Positions 47,341 through 59,749 are shown, numbered from the stretch's first letter. The stretch is 64,000 nt of DNA from Cephalopachus bancanus (GCA_027257055.1 JAPVLO010000972.1:62001-126000), one strand, 5' to 3'. A program made the numbers and translations. Notes: a model not told the origin generated them from the sequence alone.

Positions 47341-50300
47341 GAATTCTGAGCAATCTGCTTATTTTTCGATGCTGCACCTTTATGTAGTTGGAGAGAACAC
47401 TAATTGAGAACATATAAACAGAGATCTTGACTTGAAAATTACATTTACATATATTGCTATGTGTCCTTGCTGCTTAGTGATTGTTAAACAATAACTCTTC
47501 TAACTTTAAAACTTCATTAGTCTATGTGTTTAGCTGTATTTTCCATTTATAAAAAATTTGGTTTTGATAGTAATGAAGAATCCAGAGACATTTGTCTTGG
47601 AGGTGTGTTTTCTTTTTTGGAATGGGGGAGCATGTGGCAACTAAATTGTGTTGGCAGACTAGCTGGTGAGAGTAATCTAGTAATGTGGGAGAAAAGAAGG
47701 TAATGTCCTTGAAAAGATCTGCTCTAAGACCCATTTACTGTTGTGTACCTGAACTGGCCATTGATAAGTAAGCAGTAGCTTGATTAATTTATAATAGGAG
47801 GAAGAGGAAGGAGAGAATTAGTGAGGAGGTATGCAAATATATTTTAGTACATTTTAATATTTCACGCCTAATGGCTTCTGTTTTTTAAATGTGAGTTATG
47901 TTTTTAATTTTTTTGAGGCTTTTAAAGCCACATTTTCACTTTAAAACAAGTTTTCTTTGAAAAACGAATTATTGTATTCTATTTGTATGTTCTCTGTACC
48001 ATTTTTCTGCAAGTCCCCAACTAGAACTGGTTTTTAATATCCCTGCCTCCTCCCCAAACATACATACTGTCAAGGTCTCCAATATATTAGAGATATTTGT
48101 TTCCTCTGACTGCTTCCTTCTCCTCTCTTTGGAATCAGTAAAGAAAGTAGATGTTTTAGAGAACACATTATAAACCATAACTTTCTGGGAGAAAACATAA
48201 ACTGTGCAATAACAATGTAATTCTGTGAGTAAACTGCTCAGGTTTATGTACCTAGCAGACTTACTGGCCTTGCTATTCTGAGGACAGTCCTTATATTATT
48301 TGCCCTGATTCATTGTTATCTATTTTGTATAAAGTTTTCTGAGCTTGGCATTTCTCTGAGTTTAACTTTTTGTAAAAAAAAATTGCTTCGACTTCTTCAA
48401 TAGAAAATGGCAGAACCTGTATTGTGTATGTTTTGGACTGTGGTTTTTCTGCCCATGTTTTTCATTTTGATCTCATTTGCTTCCTGTCTTAAAGGAATTC
48501 CCAACAATTTTTGGTCTGCAGATGGTATAGTTTGGTTATCATTGCTGTTAAGGATTTATTTAGTAAAAATAGCTTTTCTGTCATTTCAGATGAATTTGCA
48601 GAAGGAACAGAGGCTTTGTAAAACTTTTTTAAAAGCTTTTCTGGTTAGTAATAAGAATGAAGAGTTTTCAAAAATTTCTGTCACTTGATTTGGTCATTTT
48701 ACTTCTAGGAATTTATCCTACAATAGTAATTGGATAAGTGATTGTGGGAAAATGGAGGCTCGTGCACTTAGCCTATTGCTGTAGGTTGTATTCTCCAAGA
48801 GGGATTGTAACATACAAGATGTGTAGTAAGGATTTGCATTAGGTTCAACAGCTTTGGAAGGTGGCGGATGGAACCAGGATTGGACAAGGGGAGAAATTAA
48901 GCTGTGACAGCCTTGACCAACTGCATGGGGAGTTCTGGAACTACAATGGCCCTTGAGAGCTGTTACAAGTTGGGCAAAGGTGACCGATGAGTCCTTTATA
49001 TTTCAGTGATTCAGTATTGGATATGGGCCAGCCTGGAGAGAAGTGTGACCTTAGACAAGTTGACTCTTGGCAGCTGAGGCACCTTCTGTAGAAGCTCAAA
49101 AATAAGGCTGTCAGCAGGCAGAGCTCCCAATGCTTCTTCCTTGAAGTGGAATTTGAGTGGTTTTTTAAAATAATTTTTGCCGTACCTCTTTTCTACTTCT
49201 AACTCTAAAGCTAACCCATTGACCTGTGCTGAACTAAATAGCTGATGGCGGCACTGTCAGGCAGACTGCCTTAAGCCATGAAAATATACAGTGATTTCTC
49301 TTCTTCAGGTTGGAGAACTGCCTGAGAGATACAGATTCCTGGGATGAAGGACAAAGCATATGTGTTCAGATGAATATATGTGATGGATCTTAGGAGCAGT
49401 TTAATTAATAGAAAATATGTGTGGTAAATTATATAGAAGAGAGTTAAATTAGGTAATTAGAAAATCAAGTGGCAGATTACGTGAAAGTACACAACAAAGT
49501 TATAAAAAAGAAATTATGAAGTGAGAGACTTCAATGATTGATAGTAAGAATTTCTGAAGAAAAAAATTAGCTGGAGTATAATGATCAATAATTTCTGATA
49601 TTAACATGAAAACCTTGAAACCCTTAAAAATAGTTCCTTCATATTTCTTTGTGAGCTGGAATTTTTCCCAATTATAAGTTCTCTGAAATTCTAGTCAATG
49701 ATAAGTTTTTTCCCCCCTTCCTCTTTCCTTCAAGTAATTTGCAATTTGTTGCTTTGTCTGTCACTTTTTAGTCTTTGGTTGTTTTCGTTCCTAAGCAGTT
49801 GAAAATGACTTAGGCAAGTTACATGCCAAGAGTTGCTAATGTGAAGAAGTCTTAAGTTAGAGCTTGGAGAACTTTCTTTCTCTCTTTTTGTCTTTTGTGG
49901 GTTGAATGTCAATATTCCATCCTGGGATATTTATAATATAAGAACATGAAATGCCTGTTTTTCAATCATAGGTCTTGAGTTTGACTTCTCCAAAATTACG
50001 TTTGACCCCTTTTCTACAATCATCTAAAACATTTTATAAGGATGTCCAAATAAATCATTTCTCTTATTATCAGTTAAAGATATTAGAAAAATCTAGTTAT
50101 AGTGGTCTAGGAATTTTTTTCATTGATAGATAGCTTAAAGATTTGAAATAAGGACTATGCTTTGGTTACAAGTTTTCACTAGAGAGACTCTGGTGATGAG
50201 TATAGCCTTTAGAGTTTCAATGATTTATTTGGATTAAGAAACATAAAATGTGTTAAGATCCTTCTTAAAATAAGATACTAATAAGCCCAATGGAGGTAGA

Positions 50301-50387
50301 GTATAATTGTTGATACAGTGAGTGGAACAATAACAAATGCTCATGGAAGAAATGACTCAATTAAAAATCTGTTCCTGCAATTTGGAG
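47341..50387. other. Intron 3, mostly unrecognised
   Basis: Single-copy-looking apart from an L1ME-like scrap at 48640-48745 (cattttacttctaggaattt). 48780-49330 is less AT-rich (gctgaggcaccttctgtaga, gctgtcagcaggcagagctc) and reads like an old LTR or LINE of a family I cannot name. Confidence 0.4.
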
Positions 50388-50603
50388 TATTAACTTTGTG
50401 GCTTTGAATTTGAGGGTTCATATTCCCTCAGTTTATTATACTTTTGTATGAATGCCATGTACTAACTTTGTGGCTTTGAATTTGAGGGTTCATATTCCCT
50501 CAGTTTATCATATTGTTGTATGGATGCCATGTACTAACTTTGTGGCTTTGAATTTGAGGGTTCATATTCACTCAGTTTATAATACTGTTGTATGGATGCC
50601 GTG
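50388..50603. repeat. 72-bp minisatellite, three tandem copies
   Basis: Units start at 50388, 50460 and 50532. Each contains TAACTTTGTGGCTTTGAATT and AGGGTTCATATTC. Copies 1 and 2 differ at about five sites, mostly in the last 25 bases. Because 72 is a multiple of three, a repeated peptide frame (50452-50643) appears by chance. Confidence 0.97.
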
Positions 50604-50762
50604 TTTCTCCCAACTGATAATCACATGGTCTATATATCATTAATCAGATTATTGAAATTTGTTGTCCTTCTATAATATGATTAAAAGGACAATCTCTTGG
50701 TTTGGTATGATGACTGTACAAAATCATCAGAGACCAAGGCTTCTACTGTTAGGATGTTTTTA

Positions 50763-51120
50763 GGCACAAATAATCAAAGACCTGATTCTAGCTTAAACAG
50801 TAAGGAGATTTATTATCTCATATAATTGGAAGTTCATAGGTGGGTTGTACTCTAGACATAGTTTGAAGTCTAGAAGGATCCAGGTTCTCTTTGTCTTTTT
50901 CCTCTCAGCTTCTGTAGGCTTCATCCTAAGATAGTTCCACTTATGGTGGCAATTGGAGATACATGCTTCTTTGTTCACATCCATCAGTAGAGAGAGAAGC
51001 TTTCCCATGACTATCTATAAATCAGTGGTGATTGGGGCACTTAAGCTCAAATGCTCATTTCTAGACTAAAACAATCACTGAGATTGCCAGGAAGCTGACA
51101 ATCTTTCAAATGAATAATGG
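50763..51120 (-). repeat. Possible old dispersed repeat, family unknown
   Basis: taaggagatttattatctca, ggatccaggttctctttgtc, cttatggtggcaattggaga and gtggtgattggggcactt have the phrasing of a familiar mammalian repeat, but I cannot assign it. Confidence 0.3.
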
Positions 51121-51526
51121 GAATTGGGAGTGGAGTTAGTAATGGATGTGAGAATGTCAGTCATGCCACTCACCACATAAACTCTTATTTGACTATTCTA
51201 TTATAGGTATTTTGATAATTTGGTTTACTTTTCTCTTTAAAAGGCCATTAATTAATGACTTTTATGAGCTAGCTATACTCAATTCATGAAGAATTAAGAA
51301 ATGGGAGATAACTTAAAACAACTCTTCACAATTGTTACTTAGCGGTCTAATGTTCTCTGCCAGTGATGGATTGGTTGACATCATCTTTATGCCAAAAAGA
51401 AAAAAGAAAAAGGAACATTGAAATGTAAAAGTTAACTTGTTCAGATATGTGACGATGTTTTTGGGCAATTATTCTGTAATTTGAATATATTTAGAATGCT
51501 CTCTATACTGTATTCATAATATTTGG

Positions 51527-51578
51527 GCTGTTTACCAAACAATTTACCAAAACACATTTGGCTGTTTACCAAACAATA
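51527..51578. repeat. Imperfect short tandem duplication
   Basis: GGCTGTTTACCAAACAAT occurs at 51527-51544 and again near 51560-51577. Confidence 0.85.
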
Positions 51579-51838
51579 TGAGAACATTTCATGTAGAGTT
51601 TTAGAAAAATGTAGATTTCCATTTTTGATTAGTGTTCTTTTATTCAATATCTCATATATAATCAGGAGATAATATTTTCTTTACTGTTTTTTCGAAGAAA
51701 CTTGGTCACTAGTGAACGTTAGCATGCAGCGTGCTTCAAAATTTTTTTTGCTGGTTTCCAGTTCTGAATACTTTTTTCCCTTTAAATCAAGCAGGGTATA
51801 ATACATAAGGATGGTATCTAAAAATATGTGTATAGTTT

Positions 51839-52162
51839 AGGGCAGGCGTGGTGGCCCACACCTGTATTCCCAGTACTTTGGGAGACTTGAGGCAGAAGGA
51901 TCGCTTGAGACCAGGAGTTCAAGACCAGTCTCAGTAACATAGTAAGACCCTGTTTCTACCCCCACCCTCCCCTCCAAAAAAACAAACAGCAACAGCAACA
52001 ACAAAAAACTAGCTGGACCTGGTGGCACATTCCTGTAGTTCCAGCTACTCAGGAGGCTGAGGCAGAAGGATTGCTTGAGCTCAGGAGCTCAAGACTGCAG
52101 TGAGCCATGATTGTGCCACTGTACTTCAGCTTGGGCAACAGGGCAAGACCCTGTCTCAAAAA

Positions 52163-52164
<2 letters not shown>
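51839..52164 (+). mobile_element. Alu, J-like, plus
   Basis: gggcaggcgtggtggcccac to gacctgtctc-like end (aagaccctgtctcaaaaaaa); the middle linker is expanded into an A/C-rich run near 51975-52008. Confidence 0.93.

Positions 52165-52222
<58 letters not shown>
52165..52222. repeat. (GT)29 microsatellite
   Basis: 58 uninterrupted bases of GT directly after the Alu A-tail, so probably grown from it. Its length predicts polymorphism. Confidence 0.98.
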
Positions 52223-52225
<3 letters not shown>

Positions 52226-52807
52226 GTTTGAAGACTATTAAAAAAGACACTCATCTACCTACTATGCAGGTTAAGAAATAGAGTAATACTGATACAGCCA
52301 GCCTGTGTTCTCTCCAATTTCATCTTCTTCCCTTTCCCCATAGGTGTAACCCATGTCTGACTGTGATGTTCCCTTGCTTTTTTTTTTTTTAAAGCCACTG
52401 CTAAAAGTATTCCTCAATAGCATGTTGTAAACAAAAGATTCTGGGGTCATAGTCTGGCTTCTGGTTTCTCAGAAATTTACAAGAGTTCTTTTTGGGGAAA
52501 GCAGTGGAATAGAGCATGCATGAATCCTGGCAAACATACTACTTACCCATATAGTGAGGACATATAATATTGACCAGATACTAAAAGACTGTCAGGAGTA
52601 TGATCAAGAGAGAGTGGATTATTCAGAAGTAGATCAAAGCAGAACACATAACAATTCTGACGGATGAAATGAGAGCCTTCACATGATCTATTTTGTAGAA
52701 TCTAGAAGAGAGAATAGGAATTTCATCAGAACGTGGTTAAGAAAAGTCAGCCTCCGTTAAGAATTGGGTCATGTTTATCTGAATATTTGATCTTCGGGTT
52801 GAAAAGA

Positions 52808-52841
52808 GGTGAGACTCCAACTCAATAAATAAATAAGAAAA
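52808..52841 (+). mobile_element. Tail-only Alu stub
   Basis: gtgagactccaactcaataa then (ATAA)n: only the last 20 or so bases of a tarsier-type Alu plus tail. Confidence 0.7.
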
Positions 52842-53059
52842 AAGGTTGCCAGAGTCTCAGGATTTTAATGATAGGCCTCAACATGCCTGGATTTGGGGCA
52901 TATCTACCGCCCTTGGATCTTGTTTTTTCTTCATTCTGGGAATTCCCATGGCCTCTCTTCTCTGTTGTGTCTCCTGGTTTCTGTAAACCATATCTTCTTT
53001 TGTGGTACATAATCTCCTTTTAGGGGACCTTGTGCATCAGTATCTTCTTCAGGAAAGGG

Positions 53060-53950
53060 AGATAATTTCTTTTGAGACTTTGCATATCTGAAAATACCTT
53101 GATTCTACCTTCCTATCTAAGATGGCTTCACTGGAAATACAATTCTAGGTTTGAAATAATTTTCCTTCAGAATTGTGAAAGTATTGTTCCATTGCATTAT
53201 TTCTAGAGTTCCACATCTTTTATAGGTTCTTTCAAACTAGCAACTCAGCTTTTTCTTCTGGGAATTGTTTTGAATTATTTCATTAATTTTCTCCTTTCCT
53301 TTTATTCTTTTTTTGGGGGGCTTTATTATTGTTACGTTAGACCTCCAGGACACAGTTTTTAAGTTTTCTGTTTCTGTCTTTTTTGTTTATTTTTTGGAAA
53401 ATTTCAACAACTTAAAAAAACCTTTCTATTGAATTACACAGCTCTCCTATCATACTTTGTTCTCTGAGTTTAATTTTTTTCTAAAGCATCCTCCTTGGTC
53501 TTCTGCATACTTCGCTTCCCCTAATGAAAACAGTATCTTCTCTTAACTAAGACTAGTGAGACATTTTTTGAAGTACATCCCCCTGCGTAGTTATTGTTTT
53601 TTCTTTTAGGTGTTTTTTTATTTCCCCCCTACTTGTGTTAGATTTGATCTTATTGGTTAGGGATTTTCTTTAGATGTCTGATAATTTTTTAACTGTCCAT
53701 ATTTTTAAGATTGAGAACTGGAGGTTCTCGGCATGTGCGTGGGACTCTGAATATGATCTGCATGATCTTTTGTTGGAGAATCTATATCTCTTTTGCTCAG
53801 ATTTTCTAAAAACATCAAGGTTGAGTGAGAGAGTTGAAGGAGCTGACAACTTTTCAAATAGCTTTTACCCCAGTCCTCATTTTAGCCTGTACATCTTAAA
53901 TCAGAAGTGTAAAAAAAAATCCTTCTTTAACTGATCATCAGAAAAATATT
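53060..53950 (-). repeat. Old L1 5' region-like repeat, minus strand
   Basis: gcatatctgaaaataccttg, acaattctaggtttgaaata, attttccttcagaattgtga and attgttccattgcattattt match a recurrent old-L1-associated segment in reverse. Family not certain. Confidence 0.45.
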
Positions 53951-54444
53951 CCCATGTTTTCATTTTGTAGTTTTATAGGCTTGTTTTTGTATTTAACTCT
54001 TAATTTATTTTATTGTTTTGATACATAATGTGAGTTAGAAATCTTTTTGCTTATTTGCAAGTACTTGGGTGCTGGTTACATTATTAATTCCCCACTAATT
54101 AGAAATGCCACCTGTATCCTGTACTAATTCTTAGATATACTGGGGTCTTATGTTCAGCTTTCAGTTTTGTTCTTTTCTATCCCAATTCTTCTATCTGTTA
54201 GAACAAGTTTTCTTCATTACTCTGAATTTTTGTCTCAACTACCTTTGCCTGCTTAATTTTATAAAAGCATTTCAGATAATGTTTGCAGTTTGTGTCTATT
54301 ACACAAATGTTTGGAGTTCATAAATTGCTTCAGATGTAAACATCCCCAGCATATTAGAAAATATCCGAGCTGCTGCCACTTTTTAAAAAAATCCTTCTGT
54401 TTCTGTCTTACTACCTTTGTCTTTAGGGTGTTGCTCAGTCCTAG
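53951..54444. other. Intron 3, no recognised element
   Basis: AT-rich single-copy-looking DNA. Confidence 0.4.
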
Positions 54445-54610
54445 CTGTGCTTGTAGGATCAACTGAGGATCTTTTAAACACATAAGCGGTTAGTCCCTGG
54501 CCCTAAGAGATTTTGATTTAATTGGTGTGGAATGGGGCTTGCTCATCTTTTTTTTTTTAGAGTGCTTTGTATCAATTCTAACGTACATATGTAACTTTTA
54601 CTTTACTCTT
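54445..54610 (+). mobile_element. MER5-like hAT element, degraded
   Basis: gatcaactgaggatctttta, ggccctaagagattttgatt and taattggtgtggaatggggc have the MER5 order. Confidence 0.55.
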
Positions 54611-55110
54611 TTACCCTCGCTTCAGTGAATTTTTAGGTGGACAGGAACTAGTTTTTTATACTTCAAGATGAATTTAGGGGGATGAGTTACCCTATTTTGG
54701 AATTGAGTTGGAGAAAGGTAATTGTGGGGTAGGATTTTTGTTGATTTTTATGAAAGGAAGAAGTAATTACTTGCTCTCTGTGGAGGTTGAGTTCTTAGTG
54801 TTTCTTGGCAATGAGGTCTCTTGTGCGAACCTATCTGTCACATTCTAGAGCGGCCTTGGAAAATCTTAATCCTCTATCAGTTTTGGTCTCTGAATAAGAT
54901 CAAGTCGATCCAAGGGGTTAGCCTAGATGCTGTTCAAATGCAGGCCTGAGATTTGACCATGTTTTTACATTCTTGAAGTCTTGAGTAAGGAAGCTTAGAA
55001 TTTTAAGTTGTTTGGTCTTTGAAATATCACAATTTACTGGGAGATGGTTATGGCGGGAAGCTTGTTACAATGTTTCTTAAGACTTGTATTATTGATTTTA
55101 AAATGTGACA
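54611..55110. other. End of intron 3, no recognised element
   Basis: Nothing recognised before the acceptor tract. Confidence 0.45.
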
Positions 55111-55142
55111 TAATTATGACTCATTTATTTTCCTTCTTTCAG

Positions 55143-55192
55143 CATTATCTGCATACCAGAGGTACTACAGTTTACAATCTGACTACTGGAAG
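55143..55192 (+). CDS. KDM6A: KDM6A (UTX) coding exon, human exon 4 equivalent
   Basis: A 50-bp exon. Joined to the last base of the preceding exon it codes ALSAYQRYYSLQSDYWK, human residues about 112-128, and completes TPR repeat 1: Ala at TPR position 20 and Tyr at position 24 fall where the consensus wants small and aromatic residues. This N-terminal TPR domain is a protein-interaction surface of UTX. The acceptor (tattttccttctttcag) has AG at 55141-55142, and the donor GTTAGT is at 55193-55198. It ends in phase 0 with AAG. Ser in LQSDYWK matches UTX, whereas UTY has Ala as I recall. Because it is so short, ordinary frame searches miss it. The next human exon (starting NAAFLYGLGL) was not found up to 64000. 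Confidence 0.95.
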
Positions 55193-55501
55193 GTTAGTGC
55201 ACATTTGCATATTTATTTCATGTTTGATTTGGGGACAGATTATTGCCAGTTATACTCAAAATGAATTGAACTCTTGCATTTTTTAAATTATTTAAAAACA
55301 TTGCTTCTAGGGGAAAGGTTTTCGGAAAGGGAGAATATAAAAGTATTATTTTAAACATTTGTGCTATCTTGCATGAACCACCTTGTATTTTATTAAAAGA
55401 ATTTGATTCCTCTGACACATTTTATTTGCCAAATACGATCCTCAGCATGATAAGTTAAAATCAAGGAAAGCCAACCAACCAACAGCAAAATAATTCCTTG
55501 G

Positions 55502-55608
55502 AATGAGCAGGTGTGGTGGTGCATGCCTGTAGTCCTAAGGCAGGAGGATTGCTTGAGCCCTGCACTCCAGCCTGGATGTCAGAGTGAAACCATGTCTCCA
55601 AAAAATAA
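55502..55608 (+). mobile_element. Alu, plus, internally deleted
   Basis: gcaggtgtggtggtgcatgc and taaggcaggaggattgcttg jump straight to gcactccagcctggatgtca and an A-rich tail. Confidence 0.85.
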
Positions 55609-55609
55609 A

Positions 55610-56180
55610 TAAGTAATCCTTGGTTTTCTTTTCTTAAGTGGGTAACTGAGAATAGAAGAAGACTGAAGATGAATATATCAGGCTGAATTGGAAGGTGTAA
55701 TGGGAAAATTATGATAAACTCTTTCTTGGTATAGTTTGTTAACAATTGGAACTTTGAGGAGAGCTGAACCTACTTAAATGGAGGGCTGTGCAAAGTGATG
55801 AATTATTCACTTTCTTCTCTTTAAGCAGTACATAAAATTATCTGGGTAGGTTAATCTTTCATATCACATTTACTTTTAAGTTTACTGATCAGTGAGGTTT
55901 CTTCATCTGAATTGCCATTTAGAATTTTTTATGGACTTTATTTGTCTATTGCTTAGTTTATCTTTCTTTTTGATTTGTAGAAGTTTTAGAAGCAGATACT
56001 TAATCCAGTCTTTGCAGACTGGCTTTGTCTAGGAGAGTCCTTTAACAGCCTGTCTAGAGATTTTGGGAAGGCTGTGTTGATGTTTTAGAAGTATGTTTTG
56101 ATAATTCTTTTTTTTTTTTAATGTTTTGAATTGATCTCTATCCTGTAACTTATTTTTGTTTTTTAAAACTTTATGGAAGT
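55610..56180. other. Intron 4, no recognised element
   Basis: Single-copy-looking DNA. Confidence 0.4.
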
Positions 56181-56222
56181 GTTTACATACTGTCTTAACT
56201 ATGCAAATCAGTGTTTCTTAAT

Positions 56223-56308
56223 AAATTTTCAGAGTTCTGCAACCCTCACCACACATATCTCCTCCAAATTTTCAGAGTTCTGCAACCCTCACCACACATA
56301 TCTCCTCC
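56223..56308. repeat. Perfect 43-bp tandem duplication
   Basis: Two identical units at 56223-56265 and 56266-56308, containing TTCAGAGTTCTGCAACCCTC, within the L1 3' UTR. Confidence 0.98.
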
Positions 56309-56516
56309 AAATGAAACCTCGCACCGACTCCCAGCCTCCTGGCAACCATTAATCTATTTTCTGACTCTGTATGTTTGTTTTTTTCTGGATATTTCATATA
56401 AATGGAATTATATAATATGTGGTCTTTTGTAATGGGCTTCTTTCACTTGGTGTATGTTTACAAGGTTCATCCATGTTGTAGCATGGATACTTTATTTTTT
56501 CTTATTTCCTAATAAT

Positions 56517-56829
56517 ACATTCATTCCTCGGTATCTGTGGGGATTGGTTCCAGGAACCCCCATGAATACCAGAATCCAAGGATGTTCAAATCCCTTATAA
56601 AAGATGGTGTAATATTTGCATATAGCCTCTGCACATCCTCCTGTATACTTTACATTATTTCTAGATTACTTACAATGCCTAATAATATGTGAACGTTGTG
56701 TAAACAGTTGTTATGTAGTATTTTTAGAGTTTGTTATTTTCATTGTTGTATTGTTATTTTCTATTGTTTTCTTTTTCCAATTATTTTTGATCCACAGATG
56801 CAGAACCCATGAATATGGAGGGCCAGTTG
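56517..56829. mobile_element. MER2-like DNA transposon
   Basis: cctcggtatctgtggggatt at the left and ggagggccagttg at the right, followed by TA at 56830-56831. gatgcagaacccatgaatat and atggtgtaatatttgcatat are MER2 blocks. It is a sister of the copy at 16092-16413. Confidence 0.88.
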
Positions 56830-57610
56830 TATTCTGTTATGCCTATACCATACCACATTTTATGTATCCATTCAACAGTTCATGGGCATTTGGGTTATTT
56901 CCACTGTTTGACTATTGTGAATAATGCTGATGTGAACATTTATGTACAAGTTTTTGTATGGACATATATCTTCGTTTCTCTTGAGTAGATACTCATAAAT
57001 GGCATTTTGGGGTTATAGAGTAAATCTGTGTTTGACATTTTGAAGAACTGCCAAATTTTTTCCCAATGTGACTGTACCATTTTACATTTTTACCAGTAAT
57101 GTATGAAGGTTCCAATTTCTCCATATCCTTGCAAAAATTCTAATTGTCTAGTCTTTGAGCATGTCAGTTTTTTTTTTTAGTGTACTAGTATTTGAGTATA
57201 CCTAGTGGGTATAAAGTACCATCTGATTATGGCTTTTATTTGCATTTCCTTAATGACTAATAATGTTGAGCATCTTTTTTGACCTTATTAGCTGCTTATG
57301 GATCTTCTCTGGTGAAATTTCTGTTCAGACCCTTTTCCTATTTTTTAATTGGACTTTTAAAAATGATTGGGCTGAAGGAATTCTTCATGTATTCTAGATA
57401 CATGCTCTTATTGGATATATTATTTGCAAATATTTTTCTCAGTCTGTGACTTGTCTTTTCATTGTCTGGATTTGAAGTTTTGAAGTGCACAAGTTTTTAA
57501 TTTTTTCTGAAGTCCAGTTTATCAACTTAGATCTCTTATTGCTTGTATTTTTGGTATAGTACCTAAGAAATCTTTGCCTAACTCAAGGTCATGAAAATTT
57601 ATTTTATAGT

Positions 57611-58620
57611 TTTTTCTATCAAGATACTTCAGAAGTTTGCTTTTACAGAGAGTGTGGCAGTAAATAGTCTAGTAAAAGTGTCTTTATATTTTTGTTACTG
57701 ATTCTTTGGTATAGACTCCTAGAAAAGTGGGATCATTGGGTTGAAGGGTATTTGCTAGTTTGGGATTGGACCATTTTGCATTTCTTTCAACAATCTATGC
57801 CAGTACTTGTTTCTTCTTGGTCTTAAGCTATTTGTCAGCAGACTTTTTGCCAATTTGACAGGTGAGAAATGGTATCTTATTGTAACTTTTATTTACATTT
57901 CATTATTTATTTTTATTATTAATTTTTATAGACAGAGTCTTTCCCTGTTATCCAAGCTGGAGTATAGTGGGTAAGCATACTCTGCAGCCTTGAACTCCAG
58001 GACTCAAGTGATCCTCCTCAGCTTCCCAAGTAGCTGGGATTATAGACTTTGAGCCACCATGCGCAGCTTGCATTTCCTTAATTGTTAGTGAGATTGGACT
58101 TTTTGAAAATTAAAGTTTAAAGACTACTTATATTTCTTATTTGTGCATGTCTTTTGCGCATTTTTGTTTTCAGCCATTGTTTATTTTGTTTTATGCACTG
58201 TATTTTATGTACTGGATATATTTATCTTTTGTCTGTGATATTAGTGCAGACGTTATTACCCAGTTTGCAATTTGTTGTTTTACTTTGCTTTTGTGTGTTT
58301 GTTTTTGCCCATGTCATTTTTTAATTTCTATTTAGTCGAACTCATCAGTCTTCTCCTATATTGCTCCTGCCTTTTGAATCATAGGATAGTTTTTTTCCTC
58401 ATTCCAAGGTATTAGACAGTGTACCCACATTTTCTTTTACTACTTGAATGGTTTAATTTTTTTACATTTTAATTCATTTTTTACTCCACTGATTTGAGAT
58501 ACTGCCTTAATTGTATACTAAATAGTCATATGTAATTTTGCCTATTATGCATTTTGTCTCATTTATTTATGACCTAATAGAAAATAATTTTACTTTCAGA
58601 GGTTTTATAATATGTTTTAA
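57611..58620 (-). mobile_element. L1ME-like fragment, minus strand
   Basis: ggtatagactcctagaaaag, tgggatcattgggttgaagg, ttgccaatttgacaggtgag and gcatttccttaattgttagt are reverse L1ME landmarks, broken by an Alu monomer. Confidence 0.65.
57931..58068 (-). mobile_element. Alu monomer, minus
   Basis: gacagagtctttccctgtta, agccttgaactccaggactc and gcttcccaagtagctgggat, ending gagccaccatgcgcagct: a single unit. Confidence 0.75.
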
Positions 58621-58633
58621 AATATGGTAGTTC

Positions 58634-58935
58634 TAGCTGGGCTCGGTGGCTCAGCTTGTAATCCCGCGCCTTGGGAGGCTGAGGTGAGTGAACTGCCTGA
58701 GCATGCGGCTTTGAGACCCGCCTGGGCAACTTGGTGAGACCTCATCTCTACAATAAATTAAAATTAGCCAGGTGTGGTAGTGTGCGCCTGTAGTTCCAGC
58801 TACTTGGAAGGCTGAGGCAGAAGGATCGCTGGAGCCCAGCAGGTCGAGGCTGCAGTGGCCAGTAGCGGCCACTGCACTCCAGTCTAGGTGACAGAGTGAG
58901 ACTCGAACTCAAAAAAAAAATAAAACAAATAAAAT
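58634..58935 (+). mobile_element. Alu, tarsier-type, plus
   Basis: Full length with exact target duplication AAAATATGGTAGTTC at 58619-58633 and 58936-58950. State A (caacttggtgagacc). Confidence 0.96.
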
Positions 58936-59138
58936 AAAATATGGTAGTTCCAGGGCACCCTTTTCTCATTGTTCTTGTTCTAATTAACTTGTCTGAATTC
59001 ACAAGAAAACTGGTGATTTTTTTCTCCAGCTTTTTGAGATATAATTTACATTAGCTCAAGCCTATAGTTTGCTGAGTTAACTCCATACAGTTGTGCAACC
59101 ATTACCGTAATCTAGATATAGAACATTTTCGTCACTTT

Positions 59139-59186
59139 GTGTTCCCTTATGCCACTTTCAAAGTGTTCCCTTATGCCACTTTCCCA
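59139..59186. repeat. 24-bp tandem duplication
   Basis: GTGTTCCCTTATGCCACTTT occurs at 59139-59158 and again 24 bases later. Confidence 0.95.
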
Positions 59187-59621
59187 CCCTTAATCCTCTT
59201 TATTCATATTATCCAAAAGCTGGAAGCAATCCAGATTATCTGCTTTCTGTTCCTCTAGTTTTGCCATTTCTGGAATGTCTCATAACTGAATTCAAACAGC
59301 ATGTATTATTTTGTTTTTGATGTCTCTCTGGCATTCTGTTATTGAGATTCATCCATGTTGTTGTGTATGTCAGTATCATGTTCCTTTTAATCATTAAGTA
59401 GAAGTTCATAGACCAGGTATGCCACAATTTTCCCATTTATCAGTTGATAAATGGACATTTGGATTGTTTCTAGCTTTTGGTTAATATGAATAAAGTGCTA
59501 AGAACATTATTTGTCTTTGTGTGGATATAGGTTTTCATTTTTCTTGTTATGATTACCTATGATTTGGGAATGTTGAATTATATTTTAGTTGTAGGTTTCA
59601 CTGCCAAACTTTTCCAAGGTG

Positions 59622-59749
59622 ATTGTTATTCCAATCAACAATGAATGTGATTTCCAAATGCTCCATATCTTCACTAGCATGTGGTATTGTTATTCCAGTC
59701 AACAATGAATGTGATTTCCAAATGCTCCATATCTTCACTAGCATGAAGT
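59622..59749. repeat. 64-bp tandem duplication
   Basis: Units 59622-59685 and 59686-59749 share AACAATGAATGTGATTTCCA and CTCCATATCTTCACTAGCAT, differing at three or so positions. Confidence 0.96.

Larger units (their letters stand above)
56181..57610 (-). mobile_element. L1M 3' end, minus strand, split by MER2
   Basis: ggttcatccatgttgtagca, tataccataccacattttat, cattcaacagttcatgggca, gaagaactgccaaatttttt and ctaataatgttgagcatctt are reverse L1 3' UTR and ORF2 tail in order. The sequence is continuous across the MER2 insertion. Confidence 0.85.

Noticed and set aside
50388..50603. CRISPR-like array
   Set aside because: Units are contiguous 72-bp tandem copies without spacers, in a vertebrate intron.
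56616..56924. 102-codon plus-strand hydrophobic frame
   Set aside because: It spans the MER2/L1 junction, so its sequence is two unrelated repeats.
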